A stretch of 64,000 nucleotides of DNA from Flagellimonas myxillae (GCF_023502235.1 NZ_JAMFLY010000003.1:372001-436000); one strand, 5' to 3'. Shown: positions 25,739 to 35,243, counted from the stretch's first letter. Notes: generated by a model not told the origin, from the sequence alone. Numbers and translations are program-made.

Positions 25739-27988
25739 ATGTTCATACATCAAATGAAAAATATTTTTATACTAATTATGTGGCTTCCTTTATTTGCCAT
25801 CGCCCAGGAAAAAGTTGAAGGGATGGTAATGGAGGCCAATGAAGACAACAAACATATTGGGCTTCCGGGCGCCAATGTGTACTGGATGGATTCCCAAATT
25901 GGGACCATAACCAAGGATGATGGAACTTTCAGCATCCCATATTCCAGCACATACGATAAATTGATCATCAGTTTTGTTGGTTTTCAATCAGATACGCTTA
26001 CCATTTCCGAACCCAAAATGGTACACCATTGGTTGCGCCCATCCAACTTGTTGGATGAGGTAGTGGTGCAGAAAGAACGCGATGCAGTGCAGAAAGCATA
26101 TTTCTCACCCCAAAACGTAATTACCGTGAATAGTGCCGAATTGCTTAAGGCGGCCTGTTGTAACCTTTCGGAAAGTTTTGAGACCAACCCGGCCATCGAT
26201 GTGAATTTTAACGATGCGCTCACAGGTACACGACAAATTCAAATGTTGGGACTTACGAGCCCTTATTTGCTGATTACCCAGGAGAACATCCCTATGGTTC
26301 GGGGGGCTTCGCAGACGTACGGACTTACCTTTACACCTGGTACTTGGGTAGAAAGTATCCAAATTACCAAAGGAGCTGGAAGCGTGGTCAATGGATATGA
26401 GAGTATTTCAGGCCAGATTAATGCCGAGTTGCAAAAACCCTTGACAGATGCCCCAATTTTTGTGAATGGGTATGCCAATTTGAACGGAAGATTGGAGTTG
26501 AATACCCACTTGAACACAAAACTGTCGGACAAGTGGAGTACTGGTCTATATATCCATGGAAACCGGAGGGATGCCGAGGTGGATAACAATGACGATGGCT
26601 TTTTGGACAATCCGTTGGCCAATCAGATTAATCTGATGAACCGCTGGCAATATCAAAACCCGGAGACCGGTTGGGTAAGCTTCTTGAATTTCCGATATCT
26701 CAACGATCAGAAACAAGTGGGGCAAGTTGGTTTTGATCCCGATGTGGACCAATTCACAACCAATGCCTGGGGAAGCGAAATAGATACCCAGCGATTTGAT
26801 GGTTCCGTTAAACTGGGCTACGTTTTTCCCAATTTACCCTACCAGAGTTTCGGATTCCAGGCATCGTACAGTAGTCACCAACAGGACTCTTACTACGGAT
26901 TTAATGTCTACGATATTGATCATCAAAGCATCTATTCCAATCTATTGTTCAATTCCATTATTGGCAATACGAAGAACAAGTTCACTACCGGTTTGACATT
27001 TGCCTATGATAGGTATGACGAGTTGGTCAACACTCAAAATTTCGAACGGGTAGATCGCTCTGCCGGAGCCTTTTTTGAATACGCGTATACCAACCTGGAA
27101 AAAGTGAGCTTTACCGCAGGACTGCGGGTAGATACCCATAACCGATTGGGCAATTTTGTGACCCCTCGCTTCCATATTAGATATACTCCCTGGGAGATGG
27201 GTAGTTTAAGGGGGTCATTCGGTATTGGACGAAGGGCTGCCAACATTTTTGCCGAGAACCAAAAATTGTTCGCTTCCTCCCGAACCCTCCAATTGCAGGG
27301 CAATGGAGGATCTGTTTATGGATTTGACCCCGAAAAGGCCGTGAACTATGGCGTGAGTTTTTTGCAAGGGTTTACCATGTTCGATAGACCTGGAAATTTT
27401 TCCGTGGACTATTATTATACCAATTTCGACAATCAAATTGTTGTGGATTGGGAGAACCCTACGGAAGTCATCTTTTCCAATCTGGATGGGAAAAGTTATG
27501 CCAATAGCCTTCAGGTGGAAGTGGATTATGAATTGCTACCTCGGTTGGAAGTGCGGACAGCCTACAAGTTTTATGACGTGAAAACCGATTATCAAACCGG
27601 TAGATTGCAGAAACCTCTTCAGGCAAAACATCGCTTTTTCACCAATTTAGGCTATACCACCGAACCTAAGGAAAATGGTTCGCAGTGGCGTTTCGACTAT
27701 ACTTTTAACGCCTTGGGAGAACAACGTTTGCCATTCACGGCATCCAACCCTGGAGACCTTCAATTGGGGGATTTTGCTGAGGGATATAGCCTGATGAACG
27801 CCCAGGTGACCAAGGTCTTTTCCAATAAGTTTGAAGTGTATTTAGGTGGAGAGAATTTGACTAATTTTAGACAGGATAACGCAGTTTTGGGGTCACAGGA
27901 CCCATTTGGAACAAACTTTGACACTACCATAGTGTACGCTCCAATTTTTGGGCGTATGGTCTATGCAGGTTTTAGATTTAAATCGTAA
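25739..27988 (+). CDS. TonB-dependent outer-membrane receptor, metal locus
   Basis: This 749-residue receptor has a signal peptide (MKNIFILIMWLPLFAIAQ; an alternative Met at 25754 gives the tidier leader), a carboxypeptidase-D-like beta-sandwich at about residues 24-100, a plug domain at about 115-240 and a 22-strand barrel. The plug contains an unusual Cys140-Cys141 pair in LLKAACCNLSESFETNPAIDV. The C-terminus ends GRMVYAGFRFKS as a barrel strand. There is no SusD partner, so it is not a polysaccharide system. The neighbours (HYC_CC_PP-like, two HMA proteins) suggest it imports a metal or metal complex, energised by TonB. Confidence 0.92.
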   Translation: MFIHQMKNIFILIMWLPLFAIAQEKVEGMVMEANEDNKHIGLPGANVYWMDSQIGTITKDDGTFSIPYSSTYDKLIISFVGFQSDTLTISEPKMVHHWLRPSNLLDEVVVQKERDAVQKAYFSPQNVITVNSAELLKAACCNLSESFETNPAIDVNFNDALTGTRQIQMLGLTSPYLLITQENIPMVRGASQTYGLTFTPGTWVESIQITKGAGSVVNGYESISGQINAELQKPLTDAPIFVNGYANLNGRLELNTHLNTKLSDKWSTGLYIHGNRRDAEVDNNDDGFLDNPLANQINLMNRWQYQNPETGWVSFLNFRYLNDQKQVGQVGFDPDVDQFTTNAWGSEIDTQRFDGSVKLGYVFPNLPYQSFGFQASYSSHQQDSYYGFNVYDIDHQSIYSNLLFNSIIGNTKNKFTTGLTFAYDRYDELVNTQNFERVDRSAGAFFEYAYTNLEKVSFTAGLRVDTHNRLGNFVTPRFHIRYTPWEMGSLRGSFGIGRRAANIFAENQKLFASSRTLQLQGNGGSVYGFDPEKAVNYGVSFLQGFTMFDRPGNFSVDYYYTNFDNQIVVDWENPTEVIFSNLDGKSYANSLQVEVDYELLPRLEVRTAYKFYDVKTDYQTGRLQKPLQAKHRFFTNLGYTTEPKENGSQWRFDYTFNALGEQRLPFTASNPGDLQLGDFAEGYSLMNAQVTKVFSNKFEVYLGGENLTNFRQDNAVLGSQDPFGTNFDTTIVYAPIFGRMVYAGFRFKS

Positions 27989-28006
27989 TAACTTAAATAA
28001 TATAAA

Positions 28007-28372
28007 ATGAAAAATAAGATTCTGATTTTGACAATGCTCTTGATTTCAACCCTTGGATTGGCCCAGGATAAAAACAAGAAGATGGTTATGGATGTCAATG
28101 GCAAATGCGATATGTGCAAGATGCGCATTGAAAAAGCTGCCCTGGCCGTTCCTGGGGTTAAGTTTGCAGATTGGAGTATCCCCACACACCAGCTCACCTT
28201 GGTTATGGACGAAAGAAAAACCGATGCTATGAAAATCAAGACCGCTTTGGTGGAAGCAGGTCACGACACCAAGGAGTTGAAAGCAAGCCAGGAAGCTTAT
28301 GATAAAATCCATCCTTGCTGCAAGTACCGTGAGGATAACTCGGACGACAGTGGCCATCACGACAATCATTAG
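28007..28372 (+). CDS. Periplasmic heavy-metal-associated (HMA) domain protein
   Basis: This 121-residue protein has a signal peptide (LILTMLLISTLGLAQ), then a ferredoxin-like HMA domain at about residues 25-95 with the metal motif Cys34-Asp-Met-Cys37 in GKCDMCKMRIEKAA. A Cys-Cys pair in HPCCKY and a His/Asp-rich tail (DDSGHHDNH) add further metal ligands. It probably carries or buffers a soft metal such as Cu(I) in the periplasm. It lies 18 bp after the TonB receptor gene and its stop directly touches the next ATG. Confidence 0.9.
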   Translation: MKNKILILTMLLISTLGLAQDKNKKMVMDVNGKCDMCKMRIEKAALAVPGVKFADWSIPTHQLTLVMDERKTDAMKIKTALVEAGHDTKELKASQEAYDKIHPCCKYREDNSDDSGHHDNH

Positions 28373-29083
28373 ATGAAGCACACATATGCCATATCGGGAA
28401 TGACCTGCCAGGGCTGTGTGGCTTCCGTTTCGGAAAAATTGATGAGGGTTGATGGGGTGACGGAGGTTGAGGTAGACCTTGCTTCTTCATCTGCACAAAT
28501 TACAATGGACCATCATGTTGGCCTATCATATTTGGCGGCGGTGTTGCCCGATAAATATGGTATTTCCAATCCTTCGGGTTCGGATACAAGTATGGATCTG
28601 CCGGAGGAAAAATCGAAATGGGTGCAATTGCGTCCGTTGTTCTTGATCTTTGCCTACCTTTTTGGAGCGGCTATTTTACTGCGTGTTAAAGAGTGGAACG
28701 CAAACGAGGCCATGCTCGATTTTATGGGGCTTTTCTACATTGTCTTCAGCTTCTTTAAATTCTTGGACCTAAAAGGGTTTCCTGATAGTTTTGCCATGTA
28801 CGACCCACTAGCAAGGGCGGTGCCGTTTTATGGATGGCTGTATCCCTTTATTGAGCTCGGATTGGGACTGCTGTTTTTAATGCGGTTACAGTTGCAATTT
28901 GCCCTTATTGCCACCATTGTGGTTTTGGGAATCACCACCTTTGGGGTAACCAAAACACTGTTGGACAAAAAGAGTATCCGTTGTGCTTGTTTGGGCACGG
29001 CATTGAAACTTCCCATGACCGAAGCCACATTTATTGAAAATGCCATTATGTTGGTAATGGCTTTTTGGATGTTGATGGCCTAG
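28373..29083 (+). CDS. HMA domain fused to MauE/DoxX-like membrane domain
   Basis: This 236-residue protein starts with a cytoplasmic HMA domain (ISGMTCQGCVASVSEKL, Cys12 and Cys15), followed from about residue 82 by four membrane helices resembling MauE/DoxX redox proteins. A CACLG motif (about residues 204-208) in the last loop is like the MauE cysteines that help form disulfides. The start follows the upstream stop with no gap. The combination suggests metal transfer coupled to thiol redox at the inner membrane, but this is inference. A strong terminator follows, closing the four-gene locus. Confidence 0.85.
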   Translation: MKHTYAISGMTCQGCVASVSEKLMRVDGVTEVEVDLASSSAQITMDHHVGLSYLAAVLPDKYGISNPSGSDTSMDLPEEKSKWVQLRPLFLIFAYLFGAAILLRVKEWNANEAMLDFMGLFYIVFSFFKFLDLKGFPDSFAMYDPLARAVPFYGWLYPFIELGLGLLFLMRLQLQFALIATIVVLGITTFGVTKTLLDKKSIRCACLGTALKLPMTEATFIENAIMLVMAFWMLMA

Positions 29084-29095
29084 GAACCTACTAAT

Positions 29096-29126
29096 AGCCC
29101 CTTTCATTTTCGAAAGGGGCTTTTTT
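29096..29126. terminator. Terminator between metal locus and fucosidase
   Basis: A perfect 10-bp stem (AGCCCCTTTC at 29096-29105, GAAAGGGGCT at 29112-29121) with a 6-base loop is followed by a T-run. It ends the plus-strand metal locus; the fucosidase stop on the other strand is at 29125-29127, so the hairpin lies just past that gene as well. Confidence 0.9.
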
Positions 29127-30609
29127 ATTTCAGTTTGATGGTAAATGCCTTGGTTTGAAGCAATCTGGTCTTTAAATGCTCCGGTATAGTGATTACGAGG
29201 CCATCCTCTTGTTTTTTTGTTTTCAGGTGAAGGTTTTGTCCCAACAATTTGGCCCGCATTCTTTTTTGTAAGCCTTCCAACGGAAATTTGATTTCCGAAG
29301 GTAGGGTTTGCTGTCCGTCTTCCACCAGATAAATAAGATAAATGGAACCATCTGGTTTGGAGGTAACACAAACTTGGTCAAACTTATAGGGCTTCAGTGC
29401 ACGGGTGCCGTAAATGGCTTCGCTATTTACGTCCATCCAGTCCCCCATTTCCTTGAGCATGGTATATGCACCCTCGTCCCAGGTTCCCGTGGGACTCGGC
29501 GCTATGTTCAAAAGCAAATTGCCACCCTTGGCCACAATATCCACCAACAAGTGGACAGCTTCCCTTCCAGACATGTATTTTGCATTGAAGCTATAGGACC
29601 AACTTCCACCCGCAATAATACAGGACTCCCATGGGTAAGGCAAAGGTTTGTCTGGGACCCGGTTTTCCGGAGTCAAGTAATTTTGATTTTTTCCATGTAC
29701 CGCCCGGTCTACCACAATCAATCCAGGTTGTTTTTCCCTAGCTTTGACGACCAATTCATCCATTTTAATGTCTTGATTGACGATACGATGTTTCAGATAC
29801 CCGTTGTCGTTATTGGTCAGTTGTTGGTCGTACCATGTGGTTATAGCCGATTTTGGGGTTTTGGCCACCCAACCACCGTCAAGCCAGAGAATGTCCACCT
29901 TACCGTAATCGGTCAATAACTCTAGAATTTGGTTATGGGTAAAATCAACGTATTCTTGCCATTTTTCCGGATTGGCCTCAGGTTCATAATTTACATTTCT
30001 GTCCCGGGGAGGGTAGTAAGGGTCCCAATAGGATGACACGTTCCAATCCGGTTTCGAAAAATAGGCCCCCGCCCATAATCCTTCCTTTCTAAACGAGTCA
30101 AAAATCTCCTTGGTAATATTGGCTTTGGGATGTTTGGAAAATGGTACATCCGTTGCTGTAATTTTGTAGTCGGTGAATTTGGAATCGAACATGGAAAAAC
30201 CGTCATGGTGCTTTGTGGTGAATACCATGTACTTCATTCCTGCATGCTTGGCGGCCTTGGCCCATTTTTCAGGGTTGAAGTTTACCGGGTTGAACGTTTT
30301 TCTAAGGTCTTCGTACTCTTTTTTATACGTAAAATAATCCGAGGGATCAGAGCCTTTGGTTCTTTGGCACCAACCATATTCTTCCGGACAAAGTGACCAA
30401 GATTCCACAATGCCCCATTGGCTGTAGGTGCCCCAATGCATCAACAATCCAAACTTTAGATCTTGCCAAGCCTCCAATTTTTCCAATACAAGGGGATCCG
30501 TTTCAGGAACATACCGCTCATCCTCATAAACGGCTTGTGCGTTCAAATGGTTTTGGGGAATACAAAGGGCAAGTAGGAATAGAAGGGTAAGTACTCTTAT
30601 TGTCGTCAT
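29125..30609 (-). CDS. Exported alpha-L-fucosidase, GH29
   Basis: This 494-residue enzyme releases alpha-L-fucose from glycans. It has a signal peptide (VLTLLFLLALCIPQNHLNAQ), the family start KFGLLMHWGTYSQWG, and YMVFTTKHHDGFSMFDSKFTDY. The retaining nucleophile is probably Asp244 in ILWLDGGW. The C-terminal 80 residues form the usual beta-sandwich. It is the last gene of a three-gene operon and starts 6 bp after the DUF4838 gene stop. Its linkage preference and the acid/base residue cannot be fixed from sequence. Confidence 0.94.
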   Translation of the reverse strand: MTTIRVLTLLFLLALCIPQNHLNAQAVYEDERYVPETDPLVLEKLEAWQDLKFGLLMHWGTYSQWGIVESWSLCPEEYGWCQRTKGSDPSDYFTYKKEYEDLRKTFNPVNFNPEKWAKAAKHAGMKYMVFTTKHHDGFSMFDSKFTDYKITATDVPFSKHPKANITKEIFDSFRKEGLWAGAYFSKPDWNVSSYWDPYYPPRDRNVNYEPEANPEKWQEYVDFTHNQILELLTDYGKVDILWLDGGWVAKTPKSAITTWYDQQLTNNDNGYLKHRIVNQDIKMDELVVKAREKQPGLIVVDRAVHGKNQNYLTPENRVPDKPLPYPWESCIIAGGSWSYSFNAKYMSGREAVHLLVDIVAKGGNLLLNIAPSPTGTWDEGAYTMLKEMGDWMDVNSEAIYGTRALKPYKFDQVCVTSKPDGSIYLIYLVEDGQQTLPSEIKFPLEGLQKRMRAKLLGQNLHLKTKKQEDGLVITIPEHLKTRLLQTKAFTIKLK

Positions 30610-30615
30610 AAGGTG

Positions 30616-32841
30616 TTAGTCAATAATGATTTCATCAGCAAAAACCCAGGAAGGCAGCCCGGCCGCATGGTGCCAATAGGGCGTTTCCGTGTTGGGGGCA
30701 ATTACCTTGATATATCTGTAGCTATTAGGTTCAAAATCCAGATCAAAGTATTGAATGTCATTGACCTTACTTTTTTTGTTGAGCGGCTTGGGGTTTTTGA
30801 GTGTTCCCAGGGGTACAAAATTTTGGTTGTCCACCGATCCAAGGTAACTTACCCTGGATGGGAAGAACACCACGTGGTTGGTTACTTGTAAAAAGGCCAT
30901 GGAAATACTGCTGATGGGTTGGGTTTTTCCTAAATCCACTACCACTTCCATATTATTGCCCTCGTACCCCAGCCAATTGGCATAAAAACTGCTGCCGCCA
31001 AGTGCACCATCTGTCAATACCATGGGATCTTCCCCGGCGTATTTTTTCGGCTTGGTTAGCGTAACCACCGTTTTTCCTTTCGCCTTGTTGGGCTTTTTGG
31101 CCATTTCCAGCGCGGACAAGTAATTGGCACCATACTCATTTACCGTAAAGCCCATTTCGTTCATGAGGGTGATATCGTTGCTTTTTGCTGTTTTGCTGAA
31201 ATTATCCAAGAGCATGGCAACCATTGGGTTTATGGATTCCATTCCATTGGAGTCCGCTACCGTTAGACTCAAATCTTCGGTAAGGTTTTTTCTGCTGGCT
31301 TCCAATACGGCATAGTCAATGCCCATTCGGGCCAGTTTAACACGATTTACAACTTCGGGCTTATGGGCAACTGCTTTTTCGGCGGAATCGAACAAGGTAA
31401 CATATTCGTTCAGCAGTTCGGGACTTAGGTAAGCATCGAATGCTTCTGAGGGGTCTCCGTATAAAAAGAGGAAAAAGTCTGGATGTTGCTGTAATTGATC
31501 GTGAATTTTGTCCACATATTGTTTGATGAAAGGACCTGCTTCCTGATAGTATCCGTCCGTGAATTCCACAAGCAAATCCTCAAAATTTAGGTTGGGCTCC
31601 CAAAGCAGTTTTGCAGTAATGTAGGAACGCAGTTCGAACAATTCACTGGGATTATTGCTATGCTGCTCAAAAACCCACTGGGCATTGTTGTCCCTAAACA
31701 ATTGGATATTGGGATGTATGGTCCGAATATTGGGAAAGGGTGCCAAGAAATTGGTGAATTGGGTCGTGTAGTCCCAGATTCGAATATTGTCGGTGAGTTT
31801 GCCCCAACCAATAAGATCATTGGCAAAATCCTGGCATTTCTCCAAGATGGGGGCACTTCGATCGCATTCAATGGAGCATAGTGTAATCAGTACATTTTCT
31901 TCAGGTTTTGATTTTGGAGGTTTCCTTGTATGCTGATACGCTAAAGTGGAAATGGTCTTTTCGGGAAAAGCCTTTGCCACTTCGTTCACAAATTGGATCA
32001 TGGTCCCCGCAGGGCTTCCCTCGGCCTCATCCACTTTGCTGCAAATGGGACATTGGCAATACTGCTGATTGTCATCCTGGCTTACCGATAAAACTGCGGC
32101 ATTTGGATGTCTATCAAATAATGCTGCCACTGAATCTTTAACAATTCGCAAAACATCTTGGTTGGTCAAGCAAAGTTGGGTGGGCAGTCTTTTATCCCCT
32201 CGAAGGGCATAATATTCCGGATGCTCTTCGTAAAAAACCTCCTCGGGCATAAACTTGTGGAAGGTATGTACCCGTGCCGAAGGAACATAGGTAGGGAAGG
32301 CTTCGTAAGTTACCTTGCGCTGATCGGCAAATTCATGGTTTTGGTAAAACAGCCGGGAATGTACGGTTCGCGTGGTTATTTCCGGGGTATAGGTATACGC
32401 TATTGGATCAAGTGTAATGGTCTCGAGCTTTGGAACATCTTCCACCTTGGGCGCATACCACTTACAGTCTAAGAACTTTTCTAAAAACTCATAGACAGCA
32501 TTTTGGGTAGCACCATCAGAACCACCACTGATAAATAGATTCCCATTTTCAGTCTGGATTTTGATTTGATGTGGTGTCAAGGCATCATTGGTGGCGAGAC
32601 TGATTTTTTTGTTGTGTTGGTTTGCTGAATCCTCCGTTACAATCCCTAATTCGACACCCCCAATTTTTCGAAGGTATCCTTGCAGGGTTTTAGCGGATTC
32701 TTGTTGACTTTCCGAGGCATTCGTTGCCAATACTATTTCATAGTTGGATTCCCCATTACTGACTAACGCAATGCGATCGCCTGAGCAGGCCGACAGTATT
32801 AAAAGGAGTACCAAACAGATGGGTAATGTTATTTTTGACAT
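30616..32841 (-). CDS. DUF4838 glycan-active lipoprotein of unknown specificity
   Basis: This 741-residue lipoprotein (LLLILSAC, lipid Cys19) begins with an alpha/beta domain like the N-terminal domain of family 67/20 glycosidases (residues about 25-130), then the DUF4838 region with SVSQDDNQQYCQCPICSKVDEAEGS and STLAYQHTR, where a catalytic site is expected, and ends with a galactose-binding-like beta-sandwich (about 590-741). The activity is not known to me. The flanking GH18 and GH29 genes, 8 bp and 6 bp away, imply an exo-glycosidase role on the same substrate. The CxxC-type pair in YCQCPIC is typical of DUF4838. Confidence 0.85.
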   Translation of the reverse strand: MSKITLPICLVLLLILSACSGDRIALVSNGESNYEIVLATNASESQQESAKTLQGYLRKIGGVELGIVTEDSANQHNKKISLATNDALTPHQIKIQTENGNLFISGGSDGATQNAVYEFLEKFLDCKWYAPKVEDVPKLETITLDPIAYTYTPEITTRTVHSRLFYQNHEFADQRKVTYEAFPTYVPSARVHTFHKFMPEEVFYEEHPEYYALRGDKRLPTQLCLTNQDVLRIVKDSVAALFDRHPNAAVLSVSQDDNQQYCQCPICSKVDEAEGSPAGTMIQFVNEVAKAFPEKTISTLAYQHTRKPPKSKPEENVLITLCSIECDRSAPILEKCQDFANDLIGWGKLTDNIRIWDYTTQFTNFLAPFPNIRTIHPNIQLFRDNNAQWVFEQHSNNPSELFELRSYITAKLLWEPNLNFEDLLVEFTDGYYQEAGPFIKQYVDKIHDQLQQHPDFFLFLYGDPSEAFDAYLSPELLNEYVTLFDSAEKAVAHKPEVVNRVKLARMGIDYAVLEASRKNLTEDLSLTVADSNGMESINPMVAMLLDNFSKTAKSNDITLMNEMGFTVNEYGANYLSALEMAKKPNKAKGKTVVTLTKPKKYAGEDPMVLTDGALGGSSFYANWLGYEGNNMEVVVDLGKTQPISSISMAFLQVTNHVVFFPSRVSYLGSVDNQNFVPLGTLKNPKPLNKKSKVNDIQYFDLDFEPNSYRYIKVIAPNTETPYWHHAAGLPSWVFADEIIID

Positions 32842-32849
32842 GATCTATG

Positions 32850-34052
32850 TTAGTTTTTTGAAGCGTCGTACATAGCTTTCAGAAGGCTGTTGGGGTCTTT
32901 GGTATCGTTGCCCAATTGCCAAAACATGATTCCGCCCAACTTTTTTTGCAAGGCATATTCTGTTTTTAGCCTGACCGAAACCGTATCGTCATAACTAATA
33001 AAAATACTGTCCTTGGCACTGTAGAGGTATGGAGCCTTGGCGATGGAATCCCAATGTCTTATAAAATTGTCATCCGTTTCAAATTCCTTCCGGATTTGAC
33101 TATAGCCACTCCAACCGATATGGGCACCGCCATTGGATTGATACAGTCCGTTGTTCTCAGGTGGGACTTCCTTCCAAGCCCTGCCATAAAATGCCGAACC
33201 TATCACGATTTGTTCTGGGTTCACACCTTGATCGATACAGAAATCAATAATGCGCTCGGCTGATCTAGGGTCCAAGGAAGTTATTCCCCTTTCTTTCAAT
33301 TGTTCCCTTCGCCCGTCCAAATATTCCCAGGCAAAGGTTCCTTTTACGTCTGCTTCTGTAATAAGCCCCAGTGGCGTATGATGTCCGGTAAAGGGGGAAC
33401 TTCCTCCGACTTGATCATAGGTCATGACATTCATGTAGTCCACATATTTCATTACTTCCAAAAGCTCTACGTTTTTGTAGTATGGTTTCCATCCAGCAGA
33501 AGCAAAGGTGAGGGTCTGTACTCTATCCAAAGTATCCAGAGCTTCACGCAATTCTTTCATGAGCAGCGTAAAATTTTGCTTGTCTTCGGGCCGGGCCCCT
33601 GTCCCAGCAGCAGGAATGGCGGGATATTCCCAATCCATATCCAGCCCGTCCAAGTCGTATTCCTTGTTAAAGGCTACCACACTTTCCACGAATTTTTTTC
33701 TGTTTTCGGCGGTGTGGGCCATATCGGAAAAACCATCGGCTCCCCAGCCACCACAGGCAATCATTATTTTGATATGAGGATGCTTTTCACGTTGGGAAAC
33801 CAAAGCTTTGAGTTTATTTCCTGTCTCCGCGTTCCTAAATTTCATCTCCCCATCAATCACATTGGTAAAGGAGAAAATAATATGGGTCAGTTGGTCTAAT
33901 GGAAGTGCGTCCGGACGGTAGTCTGCTTCGGGAACATAATACCCCATGACCGCAATGGAATTTGTTTCTTTCGGTTGCTCCCCGCAACCCGTAAGGCTGA
34001 TTAGCAAGACCATGGTCAAAATAGAACCAAGGCATCGGTAGAATTTCATCAC
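32850..34052 (-). CDS. GH18 chitinase-like lipoprotein
   Basis: This 400-residue lipoprotein (LLISLTGC, lipid Cys23) has a TIM-barrel GH18 domain. The active-site motif is DGLDMDWEYP with Glu142 as the proton donor, and YMNVMTYDQVGG and the closing GGIMFWQLGNDT are also family features. GH18 enzymes cut beta-1,4-GlcNAc bonds by substrate-assisted catalysis, in chitin or in N-glycan cores. With a fucosidase in the same operon, an endo-N-acetylglucosaminidase-like role on fucosylated glycans is possible. It is the first gene of the GH18-DUF4838-GH29 operon. Confidence 0.93.
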   Translation of the reverse strand: MMKFYRCLGSILTMVLLISLTGCGEQPKETNSIAVMGYYVPEADYRPDALPLDQLTHIIFSFTNVIDGEMKFRNAETGNKLKALVSQREKHPHIKIMIACGGWGADGFSDMAHTAENRKKFVESVVAFNKEYDLDGLDMDWEYPAIPAAGTGARPEDKQNFTLLMKELREALDTLDRVQTLTFASAGWKPYYKNVELLEVMKYVDYMNVMTYDQVGGSSPFTGHHTPLGLITEADVKGTFAWEYLDGRREQLKERGITSLDPRSAERIIDFCIDQGVNPEQIVIGSAFYGRAWKEVPPENNGLYQSNGGAHIGWSGYSQIRKEFETDDNFIRHWDSIAKAPYLYSAKDSIFISYDDTVSVRLKTEYALQKKLGGIMFWQLGNDTKDPNSLLKAMYDASKN

Positions 34053-34255
34053 AAGAATGATTTAGAGTCTAAAAATTAATGAATTGAAGATGGAGTTCAG
34101 AAACTATTAGACAGAAGGCATTGGTTAAGACATTAACAACAGATTTGGGACTATGGTAATTTTTGGTTTTGGGGAATTGTGCTCGATAGCAAAAAGAAAA
34201 TTTAACACACTGAAATGTAAGGATTTGCAGTTTTTGGGCACTTTCACAATGGGCT

Positions 34256-35233
34256 ATGAAAATTTTAGGTTCCCTTTTATTCCTGATTGCATTTTTTGCC
34301 GTGAGCATGGGTATTGCCCAGACGTGCTGCTCTGGAGGTGTTCCGCTGTCCAATAATTTGGGATTGCCCAACGAGGGACAGGGAGTTTTGACCCTGGGCA
34401 TAAGCTATGATTACAACAACCTAAATACCTTAAACGCGGGGTCCGATAAATTGGATGACGATTCCAGGCTTAGGATCACCAATTCGGTTTTGGTAAGTGC
34501 GGGTTACGCATTTACCGATAGATTTTCTATAGAATCCCTATTAACATGGGTAAATCAGCTGCGGACCATTTCCCAATTTGGTAACGAAACGGATACAGAA
34601 ACCACTGGGATTGGCGATGGGGTATTTTTGCTTAAGTACGCCTTGCCTGATGTGTTGGGAAAAGAATCGTCTGTAAGCTTGGGAGGAGGGGTTAAGGTGC
34701 CTTTTGGGCGGTCCGATTTGCTTACCGCCCAAGGGATACAATTAACAGCAGATTTACAACCAGGTAGTGGAGCATGGGACATAGTTGGGTTGCTCTCCAT
34801 ATCCAAGAATTTAGGATTTAGGCCATCTTCGATGGTTTCCTTACATCTAACAGCGAGGTTCACCGGGACCAACAACGATTACTTGAACGGTGCTTCTTCA
34901 TACGAGTTTGGGGATGCAATCCAGGCCAATCTGGGGTATTCCGACCAATTTCTTGGGTTGGGCACCATCTTCAATCCTTCCTTGGTCATTAAATACAGAA
35001 AGGCCTTTATTGATAAAATTGAGGGATTCGATTTACCGAATACGGGTGGGGAGTGGATTTTTGTTAGGCCAGGTATTTCCGTAGCCATAAGCCCAACACT
35101 AGCGCTGGTATCAAAGTTGGAAGTGCCGGTCTACAGTTTTGTGGAAGGCACCCAGCTTACACCTACCCTTCGCTTTACTGGAGGGCTTTTTATTACGTTG
35201 AACAAAAATCGGAACACTCTTCTAAACAATTAA
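34256..35233 (+). CDS. Outer-membrane beta-barrel protein of unknown function
   Basis: This 325-residue protein has a signal peptide (LGSLLFLIAFFAVSMGIAQ) followed at once by TCCSGGVPLSNNLGLPNEGQG, then a series of amphipathic beta strands ending with aromatic residues (LRFTGGLFITL at the end). The build resembles transporter-like barrels of the phenol-degradation MetA type. The mature N-terminal CCSGG is distinctive. It lies 10 bp before a DUF3179 lipoprotein gene and is divergent from the GH18 operon. I recognise no named substrate. Confidence 0.75.
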   Translation: MKILGSLLFLIAFFAVSMGIAQTCCSGGVPLSNNLGLPNEGQGVLTLGISYDYNNLNTLNAGSDKLDDDSRLRITNSVLVSAGYAFTDRFSIESLLTWVNQLRTISQFGNETDTETTGIGDGVFLLKYALPDVLGKESSVSLGGGVKVPFGRSDLLTAQGIQLTADLQPGSGAWDIVGLLSISKNLGFRPSSMVSLHLTARFTGTNNDYLNGASSYEFGDAIQANLGYSDQFLGLGTIFNPSLVIKYRKAFIDKIEGFDLPNTGGEWIFVRPGISVAISPTLALVSKLEVPVYSFVEGTQLTPTLRFTGGLFITLNKNRNTLLNN

Positions 35234-35243
35234 TTGGAATGCT

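Noticed and set aside
29308..29919. Plus-strand frame of 203 codons within the fucosidase gene
   Set aside because: Antisense to GH29 motifs and without a signal or domain.
33300..33899. Plus-strand frame of 199 codons within the GH18 gene
   Set aside because: Antisense shadow; the opposite strand carries the DGLDMDWEYP active site.
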